Shown here one piece after another: positions 35,168 through 41,812 of a DNA stretch of 53,744 bases. The DNA comes from Bacteroidota bacterium. Lineage in GTDB: Bacteria; Bacteroidota; Bacteroidia; NS11-12g; UBA955. Both the position numbers and the translations under genes were made by a program. The notes under the pieces are model-generated. The model saw only the letters and a list, made by a program, of their open reading frames with translations, ran no database searches and was not told where the DNA came from. Position 1 is the stretch's first letter; every line of letters starts with the position of its first letter. The DNA is taken from positions 1 through 53,744 of the forward strand of contig JAIXYV010000062.1 of NCBI GenBank assembly GCA_027490055.1, in the 5' to 3' direction.

Positions 35168-35463
35168 TATTTATTTTGTTCTATGACCTTAGGTACTCTG
35201 AAATAATCGCTGTCTTTCTTCGGAGCGTTAGATAATATCTGCTCTTTGGTAAACGACTGTTCAACCACATCCTCTCTAACAGTATTAGTAGTGTCAGTCA
35301 TGTAGATTAATGGCTCTACACCTTCCGTATCCACTTCGTTGAGTTTCTCGCAAAAGTCGAGGATATTCTCAAGATCGGCTTTAATTTTAGACTTAGTCTC
35401 AGCATCAAATTCGAGTCTTGACAAATGAGCTAACTGCTCGATTTTTTCATCTGTTATTTTCAT
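35167..35463 (-). CDS. gatC: Aspartyl/glutamyl-tRNA amidotransferase subunit C
   Basis: 98 residues. It is the small subunit of GatCAB, which converts misacylated Glu-tRNA(Gln) or Asp-tRNA(Asn) to the amide form. Conserved features are the N-terminal helix [18 protein letters not shown], the central [19 protein letters not shown] segment and the C-terminal REDVVEQ...[20 protein letters not shown]. gatA and gatB are not in the window. It overlaps plsC by 17 nt and the ABC ATPase gene by one base, so translation of the three is likely coupled. Confidence 0.95.
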   Translation of the reverse strand: MKITDEKIEQLAHLSRLEFDAETKSKIKADLENILDFCEKLNEVDTEGVEPLIYMTDTTNTVREDVVEQSFTKEQILSNAPKKDSDYFRVPKVIEQNK

Positions 35464-36190
35464 GGATAATGTGGTTTTTTATTAACTCCTGTTCAATCAG
35501 GTTGTAAATCTCGTCTCTTAATTGATCACTGTCATCAACATTTAGATGATCGGTTTTGATTGCCCGATGAATTTTACATTTGATGACTGTCGGATAATAC
35601 TCAAACTTTTCATCTGGCAATGCCTTGAAATTGTTGTAAAAGGTTACAGGCACTATTGGAACCTTGTTTTCTATGGCCAGCTTGAAAGCGCCATTCTTAA
35701 ATGGTTTCAGCAATGGTGTTTTATTCCAGATTGTACCCTCGGGAAAAATCAAAATGCTATAACCCTTATCCAGCTTTTCTTTCGACTGTAAAAAGGCTCT
35801 GTGAGCACCACGAACACTTTCGCGATGAACGGCAATATCAACTGTACCGAAGAACTTGCCAAACAAAGGTATTTTAGATAATTCTATCTTACCCATAAAA
35901 GACATTTTCATCGGCGCAAACAGACCGAATACAACAATATCTAAATAGGATGTGTGGTTGGATACAAAAATACAAGGACCCTCAAAAGCTTTCTGTTCGC
36001 GGTATACTTTTGCAAAGGAACCGCAAAGTATGAAAGTACCCCAGGCCCAGAGTTTCCTTAAAAAGTTGGCCGCTGGATAGAGTTTCTCGAAACTGAGAAA
36101 CAAATAAAACAATGGATAGAATAGCAAAAATATGCTGGCAAACACCAGCCCGAACCAAACAAACCCTATTTTACCAAGTACTTTTCTCAA
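35447..36190 (-). CDS. 1-acyl-sn-glycerol-3-phosphate acyltransferase (PlsC family)
   Basis: 247 residues. The N-terminal hydrophobic hairpin (~8-33, IGFVWFGLVFASIFLLFYPLFYLFL) anchors it in the inner membrane. The acyltransferase motifs are VSNHTSYLDIVVFG (H-x4-D, near residue 77) and LIFPEGTIWNKTPLLKPFKNGAFKLA (in parts: FPEGTIW, KPFKNGAF; near 148), followed by VPIVPVTFYNN. It acylates lysophosphatidate or a related acceptor. It overlaps the DUF4199-like gene upstream by 4 nt and gatC downstream by 17 nt. Confidence 0.92.
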   Translation of the reverse strand: MRKVLGKIGFVWFGLVFASIFLLFYPLFYLFLSFEKLYPAANFLRKLWAWGTFILCGSFAKVYREQKAFEGPCIFVSNHTSYLDIVVFGLFAPMKMSFMGKIELSKIPLFGKFFGTVDIAVHRESVRGAHRAFLQSKEKLDKGYSILIFPEGTIWNKTPLLKPFKNGAFKLAIENKVPIVPVTFYNNFKALPDEKFEYYPTVIKCKIHRAIKTDHLNVDDSDQLRDEIYNLIEQELIKNHIIHENNR

Positions 36191-36711
36191 TAGTCTCTGT
36201 TCATTCTTGCTTTCATGAAGTAAGCAAATATAGCACTTAAAAATAATCCTCGTGAGCCACCCAGAAATAACTGATAGATAAACTGACTTCTAACGGTATA
36301 GTTATCCTTAATTTCCTGGTACTTCAACTGAACATCTTTCTCTGACAGGGTAGAGAAAAACTTACTGGTTTTAAACTGATTGGTTTTTATATCTACTAAC
36401 TGAGCGATAATTTCAGGACGAAATTGTGACACGTATGAATACAATAATGACACTGAAGCTCCGATGATTATACTTAAGAAAAATCCAAGGAATACAGCTC
36501 TTCCAAGCATAAACTGCTCGGGACTTTGTTTTTTAAATGATTTCAAAAACAAAAAAATACCGGTACCAGGTAAAATTAAAAATTCACCTAAAACTGCTAT
36601 CAGATGTTGCCAGCCATTCGGACTTGAAGCAACGGCCACCATATAGATGTAACTGAGGGCTGCTGTTGCGCTACCGAAAGCCAAACCATAGATTAATAAT
36701 TTCTTACTCAT
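36187..36711 (-). CDS. DUF4199-like membrane protein
   Basis: 174 residues from ATG 36711, chosen because it begins a clean first TM helix and lies 11 nt after a -7 box; a longer frame extends to 36765. Four TM helices are apparent (about residues 5-25, 33-50, 68-92 and 148-168). The loop YSYVSQFRPEIIAQLVDIKTNQFKTS and the helix order resemble DUF4199, a Bacteroidota family of unknown function. It opens the plsC-gatC-ATPase transcript. The family call is moderate. Confidence 0.68.
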   Translation of the reverse strand: MSKKLLIYGLAFGSATAALSYIYMVAVASSPNGWQHLIAVLGEFLILPGTGIFLFLKSFKKQSPEQFMLGRAVFLGFFLSIIIGASVSLLYSYVSQFRPEIIAQLVDIKTNQFKTSKFFSTLSEKDVQLKYQEIKDNYTVRSQFIYQLFLGGSRGLFLSAIFAYFMKARMNRDY

Positions 36712-36722
36712 AAAAATGTTTA

Positions 36723-36730
36723 CAAAACTA
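36723..36730 (-). promoter_or_regulatory. -7 promoter element of the DUF4199-like operon
   Basis: TAGTTTTG on the minus strand matches TAnnTTTG, 11 nt before the ATG at 36711. Confidence 0.57.
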
Positions 36731-36791
36731 TGACAAAAAAAGATGTGAATGCTTTGTTTTGTCAAAATATTATAGAAAATTTGCAGTTAAT

Positions 36792-37352
36792 ATGGAATTG
36801 AAAGACATTGTAGCAATTGCGGGTATGCCCGGACTTTATCATGTGATTGGTCAGAGAAAAAATGGCCTTATTGTGGAAGCATTAGATGGTACCGGTAAAA
36901 AAATCCCAACATCTCCAACCACTAAAGTTTCCATTTTATCTGATATCGCTATGTTCACCATGGAAGGTGAAGAAAGATTAGCGAAAGTACTCTTAACGAT
37001 TTTTGATAAATCAAAAGATGGCTTGACTGTTCCTGACAAGAAAGCATCTGATGATGCCTTCCCTCAGTTCCTGGGCAAAGTACTTCCTAACTACGATAAC
37101 GAAAGAATTTACTTATCTGACATGAAGAAATTAGCTTCATGGTATACTATTTTAAGTGATAAATTTGACTTCGAAGCTTTAAGAAAAGCGCTTGAAGAAG
37201 AAGACAGCGAAAGCGAAGGCGAAACTAAAGCTGAGGTGAAAGCCAAAGCTGACGTGAAAGCTAAAGCTGAAAAAACCGTTAAAACTGCCACACCTAAGGG
37301 TGACACCAAAAGCAAAGGCAAATCGGTAAACACCATCAGAAAAATGGCTTAA
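36792..37352 (+). CDS. DUF5606 family protein with Lys/Ala/Glu-rich tail
   Basis: 186 residues from ATG 36792; an earlier ATG at 36759 is possible. The first ~135 residues match the DUF5606 family of Bacteroidota (ELKDIVAIAGMPGLYHVIG, GLIVEALDG, KVSILSDIAMFT, LASWYTIL). They are followed by a low-complexity charged tail (~140-186) with repeated KAEVKAKADVKAKAEK units and a basic end. No catalytic motif or membrane segment is seen, and the function is unknown. The tail could bind nucleic acid or be disordered. It is divergent from the DUF4199-like operon and followed by tRNA-Cys. Confidence 0.82.
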   Translation: MELKDIVAIAGMPGLYHVIGQRKNGLIVEALDGTGKKIPTSPTTKVSILSDIAMFTMEGEERLAKVLLTIFDKSKDGLTVPDKKASDDAFPQFLGKVLPNYDNERIYLSDMKKLASWYTILSDKFDFEALRKALEEEDSESEGETKAEVKAKADVKAKAEKTVKTATPKGDTKSKGKSVNTIRKMA

Positions 37353-37358
37353 TCGCTC

Positions 37359-37390
37359 AGGTATTTTTTGATATTAATTCAAAAATACCT
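37359..37390 (+). terminator. Imperfect inverted repeat between DUF5606 and tRNA-Cys
   Basis: The arms AGGTATTTTTTGA and TTCAAAAATACCT (37359-37371 and 37378-37390) pair with one mismatch around TATTAA. It could end DUF5606 transcription, and it also contains the -33 element of the tRNA-Cys promoter. Confidence 0.45.
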
Positions 37391-37397
37391 AAGTTTG
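37367..37397 (+). promoter_or_regulatory. tRNA-Cys promoter
   Basis: TTTG (37367-37370), a 19-nt spacer and TAAGTTTG (37390-37397) match the Bacteroidota consensus exactly. The tRNA begins 19 nt further on. Confidence 0.75.
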
Positions 37398-37415
37398 CAC
37401 CTCTTTTAATAAAAA

Positions 37416-37486
37416 GGTCGGATGGCCGAGTGGCTAGGCACGGGTCTGCAAAACCCTCTACAGCGGTTCGAATCCGCTTCCGACCT
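37416..37486 (+). tRNA. tRNA-Cys (GCA anticodon)
   Basis: A 71-nt cloverleaf with acceptor GGTCGGA/TCCGACC and discriminator T, the expected U73 of tRNA-Cys. The anticodon loop is TCTGCAA, with anticodon GCA, and the T-arm is AGCGG TTCGAAT CCGCT. CCA is not encoded. Confidence 0.95.
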
Positions 37487-37493
37487 CAAGCCC

Positions 37494-37524
37494 AAAGGAT
37501 CTCACTTCGTGAGATCCTTTTTTT
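37494..37524 (+). terminator. Terminator after tRNA-Cys
   Basis: A 12-bp stem AAAGGATCTCAC/GTGAGATCCTTT (37494-37505 with 37509-37520) with a TTC loop and a T7 tract. Confidence 0.9.
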
Positions 37525-37579
37525 GTACCCTCAAACCACGTCAAGCAATTCCTATTGCTTGTAAGTGGGCTGAGGGTAC
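37525..37579. repeat. 55-nt interrupted palindrome, possible structured RNA
   Basis: Three nested paired blocks: GTACCCTCA/TGAGGGTAC (37525-37533 with 37571-37579), CCAC/GTGG (37536-37539 with 37565-37568) and CAAGCAAT/ATTGCTTG (37542-37549 with 37554-37561) around a TCCT loop. It is flanked by T7 on the left and A9 on the right. No gene is present. Confidence 0.75.
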
Positions 37580-37585
37580 AAAAAA

Positions 37586-37609
37586 AAATCTTTGCTTTAG
37601 CAAAGATTT
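37586..37609. repeat. 11-bp hairpin at the head of the tandem repeats
   Basis: AAATCTTTGCT (37586-37596) and AGCAAAGATTT (37599-37609) are complementary around TT. The right arm contains the CAAAGATTT that begins each 82-bp tandem unit. Confidence 0.75.
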
Positions 37610-37950
37610 GGGCTTGTCGGCTACCTCCCAATCCGGATCATAAAATAATCCGCTCTTCTTATCATCATACTAAAACCACCAACAAAGATTTAGACTTGCC
37701 GGCTACATCCCCGTCCGGATCATAAAATAATCCGCTCTTCTTATGGTCATATTAAATCCAACAACAAAGACTTAGACTTACCTACTACCTTCCACCTCGG
37801 ACCCTAAATAATCCGCTCTCCTTATCATCACACTATAACCACCAACAAAGATTTGGGCTTGCCGGCTACCTCCCCGTCCGGATCATAAAATAATCCGCTC
37901 TTCTTATCATCACAATAAAACCACCAACAAAGATTTAGACTTGCCGGCTA
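37601..37950. repeat. Tandem repeat, 82-bp unit, about 4.3 copies
   Basis: Units start with CAAAGA at 37601, 37683, 37765, 37846 and 37928 (spacing 82, 82, 81, 82). Units 1, 2 and 4 are nearly identical; unit 3 is clearly diverged; unit 5 is cut short after 23 nt, where it runs into the stop codon of the DUF1361 gene. Each unit has a short inverted repeat CGGAT...ATCCG (altered in unit 3). No convincing gene lies between tRNA-Cys and DUF1361. Confidence 0.9.
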
Positions 37951-38691
37951 ATGCTTCTTTTTGTAAACCAACATAGAAAGTATCAATAACAAACTTATCA
38001 ATCCAGAGGCTAAAACCGTCCAGTAATTGGAATGGAAATTAAAAAAGCCATTAACACTTTCACTTATCACTTCTAAGGGTTTGCTGACCAAATCCCACGA
38101 ATTAAACCTCATGTCACGACCAATAAACACGCCAAAACCACACAACAAACAAATTACTATAATCACAAATATCAACAGACTTCTATGCATGTAAACACTG
38201 AGAATCTGCCTGATATCATTTAAAGAAATAACTGCCATACAAAATGCTATTAAGGCAAAATATAATATAGTAATGAAATCAATCACAAAGGTCAACCCAT
38301 AACTCCCCTGCAAATGCCTGTAATCTGTCAGCATATAAGGGGCATTAGGAAAAAATATCAACCAAATGATTAAAAAAGGCAGCACCTGATACAGCTTTTT
38401 CGATTTAGCATGATGCAACAGGACAATCCCTATAAATAAAGGAATGGCTGCCAAAAACAAATTCCAGAACAGAAATAAAAACGACTTGTCTACTGGCAAT
38501 ACAACCCTGAAAAAAATCAATATAACACCAATACCAACAGCTTTAATCAGTTTGCTGACCAATGACTGTCGCGACTCAATACCGGCTCTTATAATACGCA
38601 CTAATTGCACCTTTCGAAAATAACAGTCTTTTCCCTGAGCCTGACATACATTCGTCCAAGTACCCTGAAAATCGATAACTTTCTGTATCAA
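37948..38691 (-). CDS. DUF1361 family membrane protein
   Basis: Up to 247 residues. About six TM helices follow a basic N-terminal region. The family pattern FLFLFWNLFLAAIPLFIG and LPFLIIWLIFFPNAPYMLTDYRHL (in parts: WNLFLAAIPL, FFPNAPYMLTD) is clear. DUF1361 is an uncharacterised integral membrane family. The ATG at 38691 gives a long hydrophilic lead; GTG codons at 38610 and 38601 are plausible alternatives that start nearer the first TM helix. The final codon lies in the last, partial unit of the 82-bp tandem repeat, so the repeat abuts or created the present 3' end. Confidence 0.82.
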   Translation of the reverse strand: MIQKVIDFQGTWTNVCQAQGKDCYFRKVQLVRIIRAGIESRQSLVSKLIKAVGIGVILIFFRVVLPVDKSFLFLFWNLFLAAIPLFIGIVLLHHAKSKKLYQVLPFLIIWLIFFPNAPYMLTDYRHLQGSYGLTFVIDFITILYFALIAFCMAVISLNDIRQILSVYMHRSLLIFVIIVICLLCGFGVFIGRDMRFNSWDLVSKPLEVISESVNGFFNFHSNYWTVLASGLISLLLILSMLVYKKKH

Positions 38692-38773
38692 TCAACAGAT
38701 TTTAACCCCATTAAAAAACAGTCTGAATTGGAATTCTCATGGAATTTAACAATATTTGAAACATTCTTACCAT

Positions 38774-39529
38774 TTGACTACTACCAATCAACATATATAT
38801 TTTGCCTCCGACTTCCACCTGGGAGTTCCTAATCACCAATCCTCCGTTGAAAGAGAAAAGCTCATCTGTCAATGGCTGGAAAGTATTCGAACTAAAGCCT
38901 CTGAAATCTATCTAGTCGGCGACGTATTCGATTTCTGGTTCGAATATAAATATGTGGTACCAAAAGGGCATATCCGTCTGCTCGGCAAACTGGCAGAACT
39001 AGCGGATGAAGGCATAAAAATTACCCTTTTTAAAGGCAATCATGATATGTGGTCTTTCGGATACCTGGAAGAAGAAATAGGGGCTAAAGTAATTAGTAAT
39101 GAGCTATTGATTGAACGCAATGGCAAGTCGTTTTACATTCATCATGGAGATGGTCTCGGTCCGGGCGATCACGGCTATAAGTTGATTAAAAAAATATTTA
39201 GAAATCCGCTTTCCATCAAACTATTTGGTTTTCTGCATCCCTATCTGGGCGTAGGTTTAGCAAGATTTCTTTCCAGAAAAAGTCGCATCAGCAAAGGCAA
39301 TAACGATAAAATCTATTTAGGTGATGACAATGAATTCATCCCTCTGTTTTGCAAAGATATGCTCAGCAAAAAACACTTTGATTTCTTTATCTGTGGTCAC
39401 AGACACTTCCCTATAGAACTTCAGCTATCAGAAACTTCAAAATACATCAATCTTGGCGAATGGGTGAACGATTTTACCTATGCCGAATTTGATGGCACAA
39501 ATCTTGAACTTAAAACATTCAAACCATGA
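38774..39529 (+). CDS. lpxH: UDP-2,3-diacylglucosamine diphosphatase (LpxH-like)
   Basis: About 251 residues from TTG 38774 (another TTG at 38756 adds six residues; no ATG is available in the right place). It is a calcineurin-type metallophosphoesterase with all metal-site motifs: FASDFHLG, GDVFDFWFEY, FKGNHDMW, IHHGDGLGPGD and CGHRHFP. In lipid A synthesis it cleaves UDP-2,3-diacylglucosamine to lipid X at the inner membrane. A basic surface helix region (KIFRNPLSIKLFGFLHP) fits membrane association. It overlaps the following gene by 4 nt. An LpxG-type or other phosphoesterase role is a lesser possibility. Confidence 0.88.
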   Translation: MTTTNQHIYFASDFHLGVPNHQSSVEREKLICQWLESIRTKASEIYLVGDVFDFWFEYKYVVPKGHIRLLGKLAELADEGIKITLFKGNHDMWSFGYLEEEIGAKVISNELLIERNGKSFYIHHGDGLGPGDHGYKLIKKIFRNPLSIKLFGFLHPYLGVGLARFLSRKSRISKGNNDKIYLGDDNEFIPLFCKDMLSKKHFDFFICGHRHFPIELQLSETSKYINLGEWVNDFTYAEFDGTNLELKTFKP

Positions 39530-40332
39530 TGGCCAGAATTGTCTTTTGTATCCTGTCTTTAACTCTATTTTTACAGTCTAATGCTCAGAGCACGATTGTA
39601 AATGACAGTATCAGTATTCCAAAAGGCAGCTTTATTACAACAGATAATCTGGAGAATTTATTTGTGGTTACACCCACCAACGACCTGATTAAATATGATA
39701 AAGATGGCAACAAACTAGCGACTGCCAATTTTAAAGTTCTTGGCAATATCAGTTCAGTTGATGCCTCAAATCCTTTTGAGATCTATGTCTTCTACCGCGA
39801 TCAGAACAGAATCATTTTCCTGGACAACTTGCTCAATCTCCGTGGCGAATGCGATATGGAAAGCATCGGCGTTTCACAGATTGCCTGTGTTGCCAGAAGT
39901 TTTGATAATCAGATATGGTTATTTGATGCTGCCGATCAAAAACTCAAAAAATACTCCAAAGACCTGAAATTGATCAGTGAAAGTGCTCCCTGGAACAGCT
40001 TAAGTATTCAAAATACTATAAATCCGGTTCAGATTAAAGATATCGGCAACACTGTGTTAATTCTGAACAACAATCAGGTTCTGGAATTTGACATCTTCGC
40101 CAACTATAGTAAAATAAAATTAAGTGACACATTGCAGCATTTTCAATATGTAGGCAGCAATATAGTATTCTTTAAAAATGGCAAGGCGTATGCCTACCAG
40201 CCACAGTCGTTCACATTAAAGACTTTAGACATTATTCTCCCTAAAAAGTGCAAAGGCTTCAGACTTGAGAAAGAAAGATTATATATTTTAGAAGATGAAT
40301 ATGTAATTTTGCAAACCTTTTCAGAAAAGTAA
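39526..40332 (+). CDS. Secreted protein, possible beta-propeller, unknown function
   Basis: 268 residues with a signal peptide (VFCILSLTLFLQSNAQ). The body consists of repeating short beta strands with NLENLFVVTPTNDLIKYDKDG and LLNLRGECDMESIGVSQIACVARSFDNQIWLFDAADQKLKKYS-type blade patterns, suggesting a six-bladed or smaller propeller of NHL/YVTN type. No lipobox, catalytic motif or sorting domain is seen, so it is probably periplasmic. It overlaps lpxH by 4 nt (ATGA) and precedes prfA. Conserved family not recognised. Confidence 0.72.
   Translation: MMARIVFCILSLTLFLQSNAQSTIVNDSISIPKGSFITTDNLENLFVVTPTNDLIKYDKDGNKLATANFKVLGNISSVDASNPFEIYVFYRDQNRIIFLDNLLNLRGECDMESIGVSQIACVARSFDNQIWLFDAADQKLKKYSKDLKLISESAPWNSLSIQNTINPVQIKDIGNTVLILNNNQVLEFDIFANYSKIKLSDTLQHFQYVGSNIVFFKNGKAYAYQPQSFTLKTLDIILPKKCKGFRLEKERLYILEDEYVILQTFSEK
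40304..40311 (+). promoter_or_regulatory. -7 promoter element of prfA inside the upstream gene
   Basis: TAATTTTG on the plus strand matches TAnnTTTG, 42 nt before the prfA ATG and within the last codons of the preceding gene. Confidence 0.5.
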
Positions 40333-40340
40333 TTCTGAAA
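40319..40340 (+). promoter_or_regulatory. Hairpin in the prfA leader
   Basis: The stem TTTCAGAA/TTCTGAAA (40319-40326 with 40333-40340) with a 6-nt loop spans the stop codon of the upstream gene, 13 nt before the prfA ATG. No T tract follows, so it is not a standard terminator. Confidence 0.4.
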
Positions 40341-40353
40341 TACCCCGTTAAAG

Positions 40354-41427
40354 ATGTTAGAAAAATTAGAAGCCATTGAGGCCAGGTTCAGAGAAGTTGA
40401 GCTGCTGTTAAGCAGTGCCGATACCATGAGCGACATGAAGCGCTTTACTCAGTTAAACAAGGAGTATAGCGACTTAAAAGAAGTGGTTGATGCCACTATA
40501 GAATACCGCAGCATCCTGAACCATTTTCAGCAGGCAAAAGACATGATGGCCAACGAAAAAGACTCTGATTTAAGAGAAATGGCCAAAATGGAAGCCGATG
40601 AAATGGAAGCTAAAATCGGTCCGCTAGAGGAAAAAATCAAACTTCTGCTTATTCCAAAAGATCCTGAAGATGCCAAAAATGCAATTGTCGAAATTCGTGC
40701 CGGTACTGGTGGCGACGAGGCAAGTTTATTTGCTGGCGACCTTATGAAAATGTATATGAGATACTGCGAAAACCGCGGATGGAAAGTAGAAGTACTCGAT
40801 GAAAATGAAGGAACAGCTGGCGGTTATAAAGAGGTTATTCTTGAAGTTACTGGCGCCAATGTATACGGCGATCTAAAATATGAAAGTGGCGTGCACCGTG
40901 TTCAACGTGTTCCAAAAACAGAAAGTCAGGGTCGTGTACACACCTCTGCAGCAACTGTTGCAGTGCTGCCAGAGGCCGAAGATGTAGATGTACAGCTTAA
41001 TCCTGCTGATATAGAAATGCAAACCAGTAGAAGTGGTGGTGCTGGTGGTCAGAACGTTAACAAAGTAGAAACAAAAGTTCAGTTAACACACAAACCTTCT
41101 GGTATTGTTGTCGTTTGTCAGGTAGAACGCTCACAATTGGGTAACCGCGAAAGAGCGATGCAAATGTTAAGAACCAAATTGTATGAAAGAGCACTTGAAG
41201 AACATAATTCGAAAATTGCAAGTGCCAGAAAAACCCTGGTTGCCAGTGGCGATAGAAGTGCTAAAATAAGAACCTATAATTTTTCTCAGAGTCGTGTCAC
41301 TGATCACCGTATCAATATGACAATTTATGCTTTGGACACTTTCCTCTCAGGCGAAATCCAGGAGATGATTGACGCCTTAAAAGTGGCTGAGAATGCCGAG
41401 AGAATGAAGGAAGGCAGTATTGCCTGA
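40354..41427 (+). CDS. prfA: Peptide chain release factor 1
   Basis: 357 residues, the normal length. It recognises UAA and UAG in the ribosomal A site and triggers release of the finished chain. The stop-codon recognition segment reads [20 protein letters not shown], with PKT at the RF1 PxT position, which separates it from RF2 (SPF). The catalytic GGQ is in [21 protein letters not shown] (GGQ near residue 234). The N-terminal coiled-coil region (~1-95) and the [15 protein letters not shown] segment of domain 2 are intact. PrmC, which methylates the GGQ glutamine, is not in the window. Confidence 0.97.
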   Translation: MLEKLEAIEARFREVELLLSSADTMSDMKRFTQLNKEYSDLKEVVDATIEYRSILNHFQQAKDMMANEKDSDLREMAKMEADEMEAKIGPLEEKIKLLLIPKDPEDAKNAIVEIRAGTGGDEASLFAGDLMKMYMRYCENRGWKVEVLDENEGTAGGYKEVILEVTGANVYGDLKYESGVHRVQRVPKTESQGRVHTSAATVAVLPEAEDVDVQLNPADIEMQTSRSGGAGGQNVNKVETKVQLTHKPSGIVVVCQVERSQLGNRERAMQMLRTKLYERALEEHNSKIASARKTLVASGDRSAKIRTYNFSQSRVTDHRINMTIYALDTFLSGEIQEMIDALKVAENAERMKEGSIA

Positions 41428-41433
41428 GCCTGA

Positions 41434-41541
41434 TTACAAGCCAGCAGGACCTTGCTTTACCCCTTCACCATCTTTACGTATGGGTTTCTCCATACCTTTA
41501 CGGCGACTTCTAACTTTAGGATATTTTTTTTCGGTGTTCAT
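41434..41541 (-). CDS. Possible small basic protein of 35 residues
   Basis: A complete ATG-to-TAA frame in the 385-nt space between prfA and the FAD oxidoreductase gene. The peptide is highly charged with a basic core (KYPKVRSRRKGMEKPIRKDG) and ends GPAGL. Basic and Lys/Arg/Gly-rich composition with few hydrophobic residues would fit a ribosome- or nucleic-acid-associated small protein. A weak -7-like element (ATTATTTG, about 60 nt upstream) is the only promoter signal. The rest of this gap (41542-41812) is AT-rich and shows nothing else clear. It could equally be a chance frame. Confidence 0.4.
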   Translation of the reverse strand: MNTEKKYPKVRSRRKGMEKPIRKDGEGVKQGPAGL

Positions 41542-41812
41542 TTGTTATTGTAACAATTTAAGAAGGACAATTATTGTGCCCTTTTAATTATTAGACGCAA
41601 ATAATGAAAAAACGTTTCACAATGTTCCTACTTTTTTTTAAAAATGATTATTCTGTGACAATTGGTTAATAACCAAGCATGTTCATAAACATTTGTTATA
41701 ACAAATCTAAGGGTATAAAAAGAAATTAAGTCCTTGTATTTGCAAGGCTTCTCAAATGCCAATTAAAAGTTCTGAAATAATGGACGAGTATAAAAACTCA
41801 AGCGCAATTTTT

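Noticed and set aside
37422-37643. Open frame of 73 codons on plus starting inside tRNA-Cys
   Set aside because: It reads through the tRNA, its terminator and the palindrome into the tandem repeat; it is an accident of structured non-coding DNA.
37601-37950. CRISPR array interpretation of the repeat block
   Set aside because: The 82-bp units are contiguous tandem copies without unique spacers of regular length, and no cas genes are present.
37494-37950. Integrated mobile element or genomic island at tRNA-Cys
   Set aside because: No integrase, no second copy of the tRNA 3' end as an att repeat, and the flanking genes are ordinary; only the repeats remain as a hint.
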